This document shows positions 1-5,590 of a stretch of 7,078 bases of DNA, piece by piece. The notes beneath the pieces were generated by a model. The model was not told where the DNA came from, did not search any database, and saw only the letters and a program-made list of their open reading frames with translations. The stretch lies in contig JABHUT010000092.1 of the NCBI GenBank assembly GCA_018658685.1, positions 1 through 7,078 of the forward strand, given 5' to 3'. Numbering within the stretch: position 1 is the stretch's first letter; every line of letters begins with the position of its first letter. The position numbers and the translations under genes were made by a program. The DNA is from Alphaproteobacteria bacterium. Lineage in GTDB: Bacteria > Pseudomonadota > Alphaproteobacteria > MED-G09.

Positions 1-341
1 CTATAAACAAACCAAACACTAATAGGATTGAAGACATAACCAAGAACTCTCGGGTAGCATAAACAAAAAATTTTAAGATTTTTTTTATCAATATTTTCAT
101 TATCGGCTATTTCTAAAATCCATTTCTTGGGATTACTACCATCTTTTTTTCCGTGATCTTTGAAATAAAATGAAAAAAAATTAAACCGATTGTATGAAAA
201 TAAATTACATTGTTTTTGGATATCTTCAAGCTTATCAATATCGAATAATATTGAATAAACTTTATAAGAAAAGCTGTGGCTTTTTGGTAAAAGTCTTGAA
301 TGACTTACCACACCATTATAGATAGAGCTTTTTATTCCCAT
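1..341 (-). CDS. DUF1365 family protein (COG3496), N-terminal part, cut by window edge
   Basis: About 113 N-terminal residues are present; the rest lies beyond base 1. The protein starts MGIKSSIYNGVVSHSRLPKS and then has the family's H-x-F-x-Y-x-V-Y pattern, with Asp-rich LFDIDKL at about 31-37. Near the cut comes the signature YPRVLGYVFNPISVWF, the hallmark of DUF1365. The ATG (341-339) lies inside the 3' end of the upstream FAD oxidoreductase gene, a 10-base overlap in another frame. No Shine-Dalgarno is visible, so translational coupling is likely. The start is supported because the conserved block begins within ten residues of it. DUF1365 genes typically sit directly after a COG2907 flavoprotein and before a CFA-synthase-like methyltransferase; the biochemical role is not firmly established. 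A lipid-modification role, such as methylated or furan fatty acids, is inference from that context. Confidence 0.88.
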   Translation of the reverse strand, partial: MGIKSSIYNGVVSHSRLLPKSHSFSYKVYSILFDIDKLEDIQKQCNLFSYNRFNFFSFYFKDHGKKDGSNPKKWILEIADNENIDKKNLKIFCLCYPRVLGYVFNPISVWFVY

Positions 342-1603
342 AATATTTTTATACCGAATTTTTTTGCTAATTCTATACTTGAGCTTATTCCGTCTTCATG
401 GAAACCATTCCCAGACCAAGCTCCGCAATGCCAAGTATTCTTATGCCCCTGTATATCATTTAATGCTTTTTTAGAGTTAATTGACTTAATATCAAAAACA
501 GGATGCTCATATTCTATAATTTTAAAAATACTTGTTTCTTTTGGAAGTCTAGGAGGGTTTAGACTCAAAAAAAGAGGTTTATTTATTTTTATATTCTGCA
601 GTCGATTCATCCAATAAGTTACAGATATATAGTCTAGCTTTTTCTTTGGAACAAAAACATTCCAAGATGACCAAACACTTTTAAGTTTAGGCATAAGAGA
701 TTTATCATTGTGAAGGTATGCTAAATTCTTATTTGTTGAGAAATTACTTAAAATATTTTTTTCTTTATCATCAATATCATTCAAAATTTTTAGTGTTTTT
801 TTCGGGTTGGTTGAGAAGATTATATGATCAAATTTATTTTCGTTATTATTTGAGTCTTTCACAAAGATTGATCTATCTTGTCTTCTTATATCTAAGATAT
901 TCGTATTTTTAAAAATTTCTACCCTAGGGTTGGCATCTAAAAATCTTACTATCTTACTTACATACTCTATACTACCATTTGAAACTGTTAGCCATTTTGG
1001 TCTATCATTTTTACTGTGTAATAATTTATGATTATTGAAAAAATTAAAAAGCGAGGTTATTGGGTAATTCATGACATCTTCGGGAGGCATAGACCATATT
1101 GCACCTGCCATTGGAAGGAGATAAAGATCTAAAAATCCTTTTGAATAAGGTTTATTTTTTAACCATTCTTTAAGCGTTATTTCATCTAAAGATTTATAGT
1201 TTATGAGATATTTTATATGAAAATTAAATACTAGTATTTGAATAACTGAAGTTAAAAAGGATAATTTTTTTGAAATTGTTTTTTTTGAAAAAATTGATTT
1301 TAAGTTTTGACCTGACCATTCAATATCCAGCTCTTCATGTTGAATTGATAGACTCATGTCGCTATCTTCATATTTAACTGAAAAATATTTAAAAAACTTA
1401 ATTAGGTTAGGGTAATTTAATTTATTAAATACTATGAACCCAGTGTCTACGTTAATAATTTCATCTTTATAATTAATTTCAACTGTATTTGAATGCCCTC
1501 CAAATCTATCTTCTTTTTCATAGAGAACAACTTCATGGTCTTGAGAGAGGATTGTTGCGATAGATAAGCCAGAAATACCAGATCCAATGACGGCAAATTT
1601 CAT
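332..1603 (-). CDS. FAD-dependent amine-oxidase-like oxidoreductase (COG2907)
   Basis: This is a 423-residue flavoprotein of the amine oxidase/phytoene desaturase fold. The N-terminus carries the Rossmann dinucleotide motif GSGISG (residues 7-12). An acidic residue, Glu29, ends beta-2 where it would bind the FAD ribose, and RFGGHSNT follows at 33-40. A family-like block, LLPMAGAIWSMPPEDV, lies mid-protein. The C-terminus has CGAWSGNGFHEDG (393-405), the second FAD-contact region typical of COG2907. The length is normal and the protein looks intact. A good Shine-Dalgarno (AAGGA, 6-base spacing) precedes the ATG. It overlaps the DUF1365 gene by 10 bases and follows the lipoprotein gene by 40 bases. 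In Rhodobacter a related flavoprotein in a DUF1365 neighbourhood has been linked, as I recall, to furan fatty acid synthesis (UfaD). A fatty-acyl desaturase role here is therefore plausible but inferred. Confidence 0.9.
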   Translation of the reverse strand: MKFAVIGSGISGLSIATILSQDHEVVLYEKEDRFGGHSNTVEINYKDEIINVDTGFIVFNKLNYPNLIKFFKYFSVKYEDSDMSLSIQHEELDIEWSGQNLKSIFSKKTISKKLSFLTSVIQILVFNFHIKYLINYKSLDEITLKEWLKNKPYSKGFLDLYLLPMAGAIWSMPPEDVMNYPITSLFNFFNNHKLLHSKNDRPKWLTVSNGSIEYVSKIVRFLDANPRVEIFKNTNILDIRRQDRSIFVKDSNNNENKFDHIIFSTNPKKTLKILNDIDDKEKNILSNFSTNKNLAYLHNDKSLMPKLKSVWSSWNVFVPKKKLDYISVTYWMNRLQNIKINKPLFLSLNPPRLPKETSIFKIIEYEHPVFDIKSINSKKALNDIQGHKNTWHCGAWSGNGFHEDGISSSIELAKKFGIKILWE

Positions 1604-1643
1604 TTTATTTCCTTAAGTTTAGATAAAATTACATTTAATAATA

Positions 1644-1874
1644 TTACTTGTAATCTTCCTCGCTTATTTCTTTTTCAGGTTTTGGCTCATTAATTATTTC
1701 TTCTTGAATCTCTTGAGATTGCTTAATTATTGATCCTTTTTCAATCGCTTTTTCTGACTTTTTGGTAGACATTGAGCTTCCAGTATAAATTCCACCATCG
1801 TAATCGTTTGAGCAGCTTATTAAAAACAGAGGTAATATTAATATAGCTAAAGTTATGTATGTTAATTTTTTCAT
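1644..1874 (-). CDS. small predicted lipoprotein, unknown function
   Basis: This is a 76-residue protein with a textbook lipoprotein signal: MKK basic start, a hydrophobic core (TYITLAILILPLFL), and lipobox L-I-S-C with the acylated cysteine at residue 21. Ser follows at +2 rather than Asp, which favours outer-membrane sorting in Gammaproteobacteria. The mature part is only about 55 residues, hydrophilic, rich in Lys and Glu, with a Glu/Pro-rich tail and no recognisable domain. An in-frame TTG at 1889 would add five residues (LLFL-type), but the ATG gives the canonical signal peptide start, so it is preferred. Neither start has a clear Shine-Dalgarno. The gene begins about 50 bases after the tRNA-Asn 3' end and ends 40 bases before the FAD oxidoreductase, so it may be cotranscribed with either. 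I do not recognise a family. Confidence 0.75.
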   Translation of the reverse strand: MKKLTYITLAILILPLFLISCSNDYDGGIYTGSSMSTKKSEKAIEKGSIIKQSQEIQEEIINEPKPEKEISEEDYK

Positions 1875-1925
1875 AAGGAATAATAGCAAGTGTCTCGACT
1901 ATTTAAAATAAAAAAATAAATAAAT

Positions 1926-2001
1926 TGGCTCCCCAGGCCGGACTCGAACCAGCGACAAATTGATTAACAGTCAATTGCTCTACCAACTGAGCTACTGGGG
2001 A
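1926..2001 (-). tRNA. tRNA-Asn (anticodon GUU)
   Basis: The 76-base gene folds into a complete cloverleaf on the minus strand. The acceptor stem TCCCCAG/CTGGGGA is perfect (7 bp) with discriminator G and an encoded CCA. The D arm is GCTC/GAGC with loop AGTTGGTA. The anticodon stem ATTGA/TCAAT encloses CTGTTAA, and anticodon GTT is complementary to plus bases 1966-1968. The variable loop is 5 bases. The T arm GCTGG/CCGGC has one G-T wobble and loop TTCGAGT. GUU reads both asparagine codons. The encoded CCA is usual in Gammaproteobacteria and is one reason to favour that class. It stands alone between the MDR pair and the lipoprotein gene. Confidence 0.98.
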
Positions 2002-2028
2002 ACAGTTTGGATATCTTCTAACAGAAGA

Positions 2029-2034
2029 ATCATA
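2029..2034 (-). promoter_or_regulatory. possible -10 box for tRNA-Asn
   Basis: Read on the minus strand this is TATGAT, five of six matches to TATAAT, about 27 bases upstream of the mature tRNA 5' end. That would give a short 5' leader of about 20 bases. No good -35 hexamer is found 16-18 bases further upstream, so this is weak. The tRNA could instead be read through from the MDR genes. Confidence 0.25.
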
Positions 2035-2064
2035 AATTGACTAGCTTGTTTTGAGTTTTATATA

Positions 2065-3081
2065 TTAAACTTTAACCATAAGTTTACCGGTATTGCCACC
2101 TGTGAAAAGTTTTTGAAGGGCTAGTGGGAATTTATCTATTCCCTCTTCAATATGAAATGGCGCTTTTAACTTTCCAAGCTTGTAAAGCTCAAGCAATTCA
2201 ATGTATGCTTTCTCATAATGTTCTTCAAAATGCATAACAGTAAAACCTTCCATTTTCGCATATTTTTCGGCTAAACGAAGATATAGACTTGGTCCATCAA
2301 CGGTATCATGGTGTGAGTATTGAGATATTGCACCACAAATTACAACTCGCGCTCTATCGCGAAGATTATCAAGTGCTATATCTAAGATCTCTCCACCAAC
2401 ATTATCAAAGAAGATATCGATACCATTTGGAGCATGCTCTTTAATCTTTTCATCAATGTTTTCATTTTTGTAATCTATTGATGCGTCCACACCTATCTCA
2501 TTGATCAATACATCACATTTTTCTTTACCACCGGCTATACCGATAACTTTTGCACCCCTAAGTTTTGCGAGTTGGCAAACGATCATTCCTACTCCGCCCG
2601 CAGCGCCTGATATAAGAACAATCTCACCTTCCTTAACTTGACCAACATTATATATTCCAAAATAGGCCGTTAAACCTGTAGATACTCCCAAAATACCAAT
2701 TTGTGTAAAGGGGTCGATTTCCGGATTAGAAATTTTAGTAAAAAAATCACCTGGCATAGTTGTGTAGCTTTGCGCTGACAAAGGGCCACTTACAATATCA
2801 CCTTCAGTGAACTTTTGCGACCTACTAAATATCACTTTACCAATACCCATTGAAGGAAGCGTACCACCAATTGATGTTGCTCCATGAAAAGCTGTTTCAT
2901 TTAAAGTTGTCCTTATCCATGCTCCTATCCCAAGTGCTTGGACCTCAATTAAAACTTCCCCATCATTAGGTGCTTTGGCTTTCTCCTCAATTATCTCAAA
3001 ATCACTTACCTTGGGGTCTCCGTCCGGTCTTGTTTTTAAGATTATTTTTTTTGAATTTGGTAGGTTCGATATATCTGACAT
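2065..3081 (-). CDS. MDR-family NADPH-dependent oxidoreductase (COG2130-like), copy A
   Basis: This is a 338-residue zinc-independent medium-chain dehydrogenase/reductase, the group that includes curcumin reductase CurA and prostaglandin/leukotriene reductases. These reduce activated C=C bonds with NADPH in the cytoplasm. A GroES-like N-terminal half carries IGAWIRTTLNE, where family members usually have a DPYMR-type stretch. The Rossmann half has SGAAGGVG (158-165), the AGGKEKC segment (183-189) that would hold the NADP phosphate, and FFDNVGGE (224-231). The C-terminus GGNTGKLMVKV is typical. No zinc-ligand cysteines are seen. It is the downstream member of a tandem pair, 40 bases after copy B, and aligns to it without gaps (about 52 differences in 338). 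Only a weak GA-rich Shine-Dalgarno (AGAG) precedes its ATG. The substrate is unknown. Confidence 0.9.
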   Translation of the reverse strand: MSDISNLPNSKKIILKTRPDGDPKVSDFEIIEEKAKAPNDGEVLIEVQALGIGAWIRTTLNETAFHGATSIGGTLPSMGIGKVIFSRSQKFTEGDIVSGPLSAQSYTTMPGDFFTKISNPEIDPFTQIGILGVSTGLTAYFGIYNVGQVKEGEIVLISGAAGGVGMIVCQLAKLRGAKVIGIAGGKEKCDVLINEIGVDASIDYKNENIDEKIKEHAPNGIDIFFDNVGGEILDIALDNLRDRARVVICGAISQYSHHDTVDGPSLYLRLAEKYAKMEGFTVMHFEEHYEKAYIELLELYKLGKLKAPFHIEEGIDKFPLALQKLFTGGNTGKLMVKV

Positions 3082-3121
3082 GTCACTCTTTAAAATTAAA
3101 TAATTGAAATAATTAAAGTTT

Positions 3122-4138
3122 TTAAACTTTCACCATAAGCTTACCAGTATTACCGCCTGTAAAAAGCTTTTGAAGGGCTAGTGGGAAGTTATCTATTCCT
3201 TCTTCAATATGGAATGGAACCTTTAACTTACCTTGATTATGGAGGTCTAAAAGCTCTTTGGATGCTTTTTCATAGTGCTCTTCAAAATGCATAACTGTAA
3301 AACCCTCCATTCTGGCATATTTTTCAGCTAAACGAAGGTATAGGCTAGGGCCATCAACCTTGTCATGATGAGAATATTGAGAAATAGCTCCACAAATTAC
3401 AACTCTTGCTCTATCGCGAAGATTATCAAGAGCAAAGTCTAAAATTTCTCCTCCAACATTATCAAAAAAGATATCAATGCCTTCTGGAGCAAATTCTTTA
3501 ATCTTTTTATCAATATCTTCACTTTTGTAGTCAATTGTTCCATCTACACCAACTTCATTAATGAGGACGTCACATTTTTCTCTACCGCCAGCTATACCGA
3601 TAACTTTTGCGCCTTTAAGTTTTGCGAGCTGACAAACCAATGCCCCAACTCCACCAGCAGCACCTGATACAAGAACAATTTCATCTTCTTTGACTTGCCC
3701 AACATCATAAATTCCAAAATAGGCTGTTAAGCCAGTGGTTACTCCTAAAACACCAATTTGAGTAAAAGGATCAATTTCAGGATTTGTTACTTTAGTAAAA
3801 AAATCAGCTGGCATTGTTGTATAGCTTTGAGCCATCAAAGGTCCGGTAACTATATCACCTTCTTTGAATTTATCTGATTTACTAATTATTACCTTTCCAT
3901 TACCTAATGCTGGAATTGTTCCATCTATTGGCGTAGAGCCATGAAAGGCTGTTTCATTTAAAGTGGTTCTTATCCATGCTCCAATCTCCAAAGCTTGAAC
4001 CTCGACTAAGACTTCTCCATCATCTGGAGCCTTTGCAATCTCTTCTATAATGTCAAAATCACTTACTACCGGGTCTCCATTCGGTCTTGTTTTTAAGATT
4101 ATTTTTTTTGAATTTGGTAAATTTGATATTTCTGACAT
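3122..4138 (-). CDS. MDR-family NADPH-dependent oxidoreductase (COG2130-like), copy B
   Basis: This is the upstream partner of the tandem pair, also 338 residues, with the same layout: SGAAGGVG at 158-165, AGGREKC at 183-189, FFDNVGGE at 224-231 and an identical C-terminal GGNTGKLMVKV. It is expected to reduce an activated double bond or ketone with NADPH in the cytoplasm. It has the stronger Shine-Dalgarno of the two: GAGGAT at plus 4148-4153, nine bases before the ATG. It is the first gene of the minus-strand run, so its promoter should lie in 4139-4265. Differences from copy A cluster in residues 68-100, where A has IGGTLPSMGIGKVIF and B has IDGTIPALGNGKVII. Residues 222-291 have only about three. 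The pattern suggests the copies diverged in substrate preference while keeping the cofactor machinery. Confidence 0.9.
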   Translation of the reverse strand: MSEISNLPNSKKIILKTRPNGDPVVSDFDIIEEIAKAPDDGEVLVEVQALEIGAWIRTTLNETAFHGSTPIDGTIPALGNGKVIISKSDKFKEGDIVTGPLMAQSYTTMPADFFTKVTNPEIDPFTQIGVLGVTTGLTAYFGIYDVGQVKEDEIVLVSGAAGGVGALVCQLAKLKGAKVIGIAGGREKCDVLINEVGVDGTIDYKSEDIDKKIKEFAPEGIDIFFDNVGGEILDFALDNLRDRARVVICGAISQYSHHDKVDGPSLYLRLAEKYARMEGFTVMHFEEHYEKASKELLDLHNQGKLKVPFHIEEGIDNFPLALQKLFTGGNTGKLMVKV

Positions 4139-4200
4139 TTGAATACAATCCTCATTTTTGTTTTTTTATAAACTATATTTAAGTTAAAGATATTTTTTTT

Positions 4201-4220
4201 TTAAAATTGAACAATTTTAA
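4201..4220. promoter_or_regulatory. perfect inverted repeat in divergent spacer, candidate operator
   Basis: Arms TTAAAATTG and CAATTTTAA are exact reverse complements separated by AA (9+2+9). The repeat lies 63 bases before the copy B start and 46 before the small membrane ORF on the other strand, so a regulator bound here could act on both directions. The arms are almost pure A/T, and chance occurrence in such DNA is not negligible. No regulator gene is in the window. Confidence 0.35.
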
Positions 4221-4231
4221 TCTAATTAATA

Positions 4232-4259
4232 TTGACATTTTTTATGCATCGGCTAATTT
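4232..4259 (+). promoter_or_regulatory. candidate promoter for the desaturase group
   Basis: An exact TTGACA -35 hexamer lies at 4232-4237. The best -10 at usual spacing is a poor TAATTT (4254-4259, 16-base spacer, three of six matches). Transcription would then begin near 4266, at the ATG of the small membrane ORF, which has no Shine-Dalgarno. The -35 is convincing but the -10 is not. Confidence 0.4.
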
Positions 4260-4265
4260 TTTTTA

Positions 4266-4463
4266 ATGATTGGTTCTGTATTTTTTTATTTAGTTTCAAA
4301 AGGTAAAATTTTGTTTGGACTTTTTTTTATGGCTCCAGTTTTGTCTCAATTATTAAGCTACAATAATATTGATATAATTTTTGGATTTCCCAATATTATA
4401 CCATGCTTTGTTATAGGTTTTTTTTGGGGTTTGTATGCTAACATCAAAGGACAGTGGTTTTAA
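4266..4463 (+). CDS. small two-helix membrane protein, unknown function
   Basis: This 65-residue ORF is strongly hydrophobic. A first membrane stretch spans about residues 10-31 (KILFGLFFMAPVLSQLL). A second spans about 38-57 (IIFGFPNIIPCFVIGFFWGL), followed by a short tail NIKGQWF. An in-frame stop 12 bases upstream rules out a longer version. No Shine-Dalgarno precedes the ATG, so a start on a leaderless or very short-leader transcript is possible, given the TTGACA box about 30 bases upstream. It ends 18 bases before the preferred desaturase start, which suggests an operon and perhaps a membrane partner role. I recognise no family. It could also be an untranslated leader with a chance ORF, since AT-rich DNA gives Phe/Ile/Leu-rich frames. 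Confidence 0.5.
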   Translation: MIGSVFFYLVSKGKILFGLFFMAPVLSQLLSYNNIDIIFGFPNIIPCFVIGFFWGLYANIKGQWF

Positions 4464-4471
4464 TATTTTTT

Positions 4472-4476
4472 GGAGA
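4472..4476 (+). promoter_or_regulatory. Shine-Dalgarno GGAGA deciding the desaturase TTG start
   Basis: GGAGA sits six bases before the TTG at 4482 and overlaps the alternative TTG at 4470, which therefore lacks a ribosome binding site. This is the main reason to place the desaturase start at 4482. Confidence 0.5.
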
Positions 4477-4481
4477 ATGAA

Positions 4482-5315
4482 TTGGAATTAGCAGAAAAAG
4501 AAATGCAGATTGCAAGACAATTTATCGGAAAAACACCATGGTTTATGATTATTTGGTGGGCTTTAAATTTATCTACTTGGCTACTCTTATGGCCTTTGAC
4601 TTTACTTGGTGTAATACCTTTATGGAGTAGTTTTCTGATTTCCTGTATTTGTGCTTGTTTGTGTTATTTACCATCACACGAAGCACAGCATGGAAATATA
4701 GCAAAAAAAGACTCTACTTTATTTTGGTTAAATGAATTAATTGGCTACACATCCTTAATACCTATAGTTTTGCCATACAGATTGGCTCAAGAAACTCATC
4801 TAATGCATCACTCACATACTAATGATCCATTAAAGGATCCTGATTATTCAGTTAAGGCTGATAATCTCTCGAATGCATTATGGGTAAATTTATTTGTTAA
4901 TAGGCACAAGGATCTTCCTTATCTGGAGTTTTTAGAAGAATCATCAGTTAAGGAAAGGGTATTAATTGAGGCTTTAATTACAAGAGTTTTTTATTGGATG
5001 ATTTTAGTTCTTTTTGTCTGGACAGGCTATGGAATTGAAGTAATGCTTATTTGGTGGCTACCAAGACTTATAGGATCAGGATACATTCAAATGACATTAG
5101 CCTGGGCCCCTCATCACCCAATGGAAGAGCAGGGCAGATATAGGGATACAAGAAGCTTTAAAGCAGCTTTAGGTACTTTTTTAACTCTTGGAATGGAATA
5201 TCATATAATTCATCATTTACATCCAGCTATTCCTTTAAACCTTAATCCAGCAGCTTATAGGGCGTTAAAACCCATACTTGAAGAAAGAAATTGTCGTTTA
5301 GATAATAATTTGTAA
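4482..5315 (+). CDS. membrane fatty acid desaturase/hydroxylase family protein
   Basis: About 277 residues, of the PF00487-type integral-membrane di-iron oxygenase fold. Counting from the in-frame TTG at 4470, the histidine boxes are H70-E-A-Q-H74, H110-L-M-H-H114 followed by SHTNDPLKDPDY, and H245-I-I-H-H249-LHP. An extra APHHP lies at 215-216. These are the ligands of the two irons. Hydrophobic helices are at about 24-68 and 172-212. The enzyme inserts a double bond or hydroxyl using O2 and electrons, usually from ferredoxin or cytochrome b5. The C-terminal HLHPAIPLNLNPAAYR resembles both acyl-lipid desaturases and CrtR-type carotenoid hydroxylases, so the substrate is open. The start is uncertain: TTG at 4482 has a good Shine-Dalgarno, TTG at 4470 has none, and ATG at 4503 would trim seven more residues. 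The small membrane ORF lies just upstream and the coiled-coil ORF 28 bases downstream. Confidence 0.88.
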   Translation: MELAEKEMQIARQFIGKTPWFMIIWWALNLSTWLLLWPLTLLGVIPLWSSFLISCICACLCYLPSHEAQHGNIAKKDSTLFWLNELIGYTSLIPIVLPYRLAQETHLMHHSHTNDPLKDPDYSVKADNLSNALWVNLFVNRHKDLPYLEFLEESSVKERVLIEALITRVFYWMILVLFVWTGYGIEVMLIWWLPRLIGSGYIQMTLAWAPHHPMEEQGRYRDTRSFKAALGTFLTLGMEYHIIHHLHPAIPLNLNPAAYRALKPILEERNCRLDNNL

Positions 5316-5343
5316 TATTCTATTTAATAATTAGGAGACTCAA

Positions 5344-5514
5344 ATGAATATTTTTAATATGGCTAAAGACTTAAAAGGTATGGAAAAAATGATGAAACCT
5401 GCCTTAGAAAAGTTTATGAAAGACTCAGGCTTTGTAAAAAAGGATGTTTTAGATAAACTTGAAAAAAGAGTTTCTGAACTTGAGCGTAGTGTAAAAGATT
5501 TAAATAATAAATAG
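5344..5514 (+). CDS. 56-residue predicted coiled-coil protein
   Basis: This short ORF has a strong Shine-Dalgarno, AGGAG (5333-5337), six bases before its ATG, and lies 28 bases after the desaturase stop. The translation begins MNIFNMAKDLKGMEKMMKPA and ends with VSELERSVKDLNNK. Residues 5-27 form a Met- and Lys-rich amphipathic helix. After S-G-F (28-30), residues 32-55 form a clean coiled coil with hydrophobics at L36, L39, V43, L46, V50 and L53, a regular 3-4 heptad pattern. The layout (amphipathic helix, short break, C-terminal coiled coil) recalls the larger UbiK/BMFP accessory proteins, but it is shorter and I would not assign it there. It is probably cotranscribed with the desaturase and may bind membranes or oligomerise. 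Function unknown. Confidence 0.7.
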   Translation: MNIFNMAKDLKGMEKMMKPALEKFMKDSGFVKKDVLDKLEKRVSELERSVKDLNNK

Positions 5515-5519
5515 ATAAT

Positions 5520-5548
5520 TAAACAATTATATCAACTATTTATATAAT
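5520..5548 (+). promoter_or_regulatory. sigma-70-type promoter for the P450 gene
   Basis: A perfect TATAAT -10 at 5543-5548 is preceded by TAAACA at 5520-5525 (four of six matches to TTGACA) with an ideal 17-base spacer. Transcription would start near 5555, leaving about 36 bases of leader to the ATG at 5591. The P450 can thus be expressed separately from the desaturase group. The AT-rich background makes chance -10 matches common, but box, spacing and position agree. Confidence 0.55.
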
Positions 5549-5576
5549 ATATCTGAACCAATAGTTATGATTAAAA

Positions 5577-5582
5577 AAGGGG
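5577..5582 (+). promoter_or_regulatory. Shine-Dalgarno AAGGGG deciding the P450 start
   Basis: AAGGGG lies eight bases before the ATG at 5591. It falls inside the coding frame of the earlier ATG at 5567, which has no ribosome binding site of its own. This favours 5591 as the true start. Confidence 0.55.
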
Positions 5583-5590
5583 TTAATTTA

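Noticed and set aside
300..617. 105-codon plus-strand open frame
   Set aside because: It lies antisense inside the FAD oxidoreductase and DUF1365 coding region, has no ribosome binding site and no recognisable protein features.
718..912. 64-codon plus-strand open frame
   Set aside because: It lies fully antisense to the FAD oxidoreductase; its Tyr/Leu/Phe-rich translation is a by-product of the AT-rich gene.
1875..1889. TTG start at 1889 for the lipoprotein
   Set aside because: It would put LLFL ahead of the canonical MKK signal peptide start and has no Shine-Dalgarno; the ATG at 1874 is more sensible.
1926..2001. tRNA-Asn as an integration site for a genomic island
   Set aside because: No integrase gene and no repeat of the tRNA 3' end is seen in the window.
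2014..2028. Hairpin TCTTCT-AAC-AGAAGA between copy A and the tRNA as a terminator
   Set aside because: The 6-bp stem is weak, has a 3-base loop and is not followed by a T-run on the minus strand.
2209..3475. Recent gene conversion between the two MDR copies
   Set aside because: The near-identical protein stretch (residues 222-291) still shows many silent base differences by hand alignment, so purifying selection explains it better.
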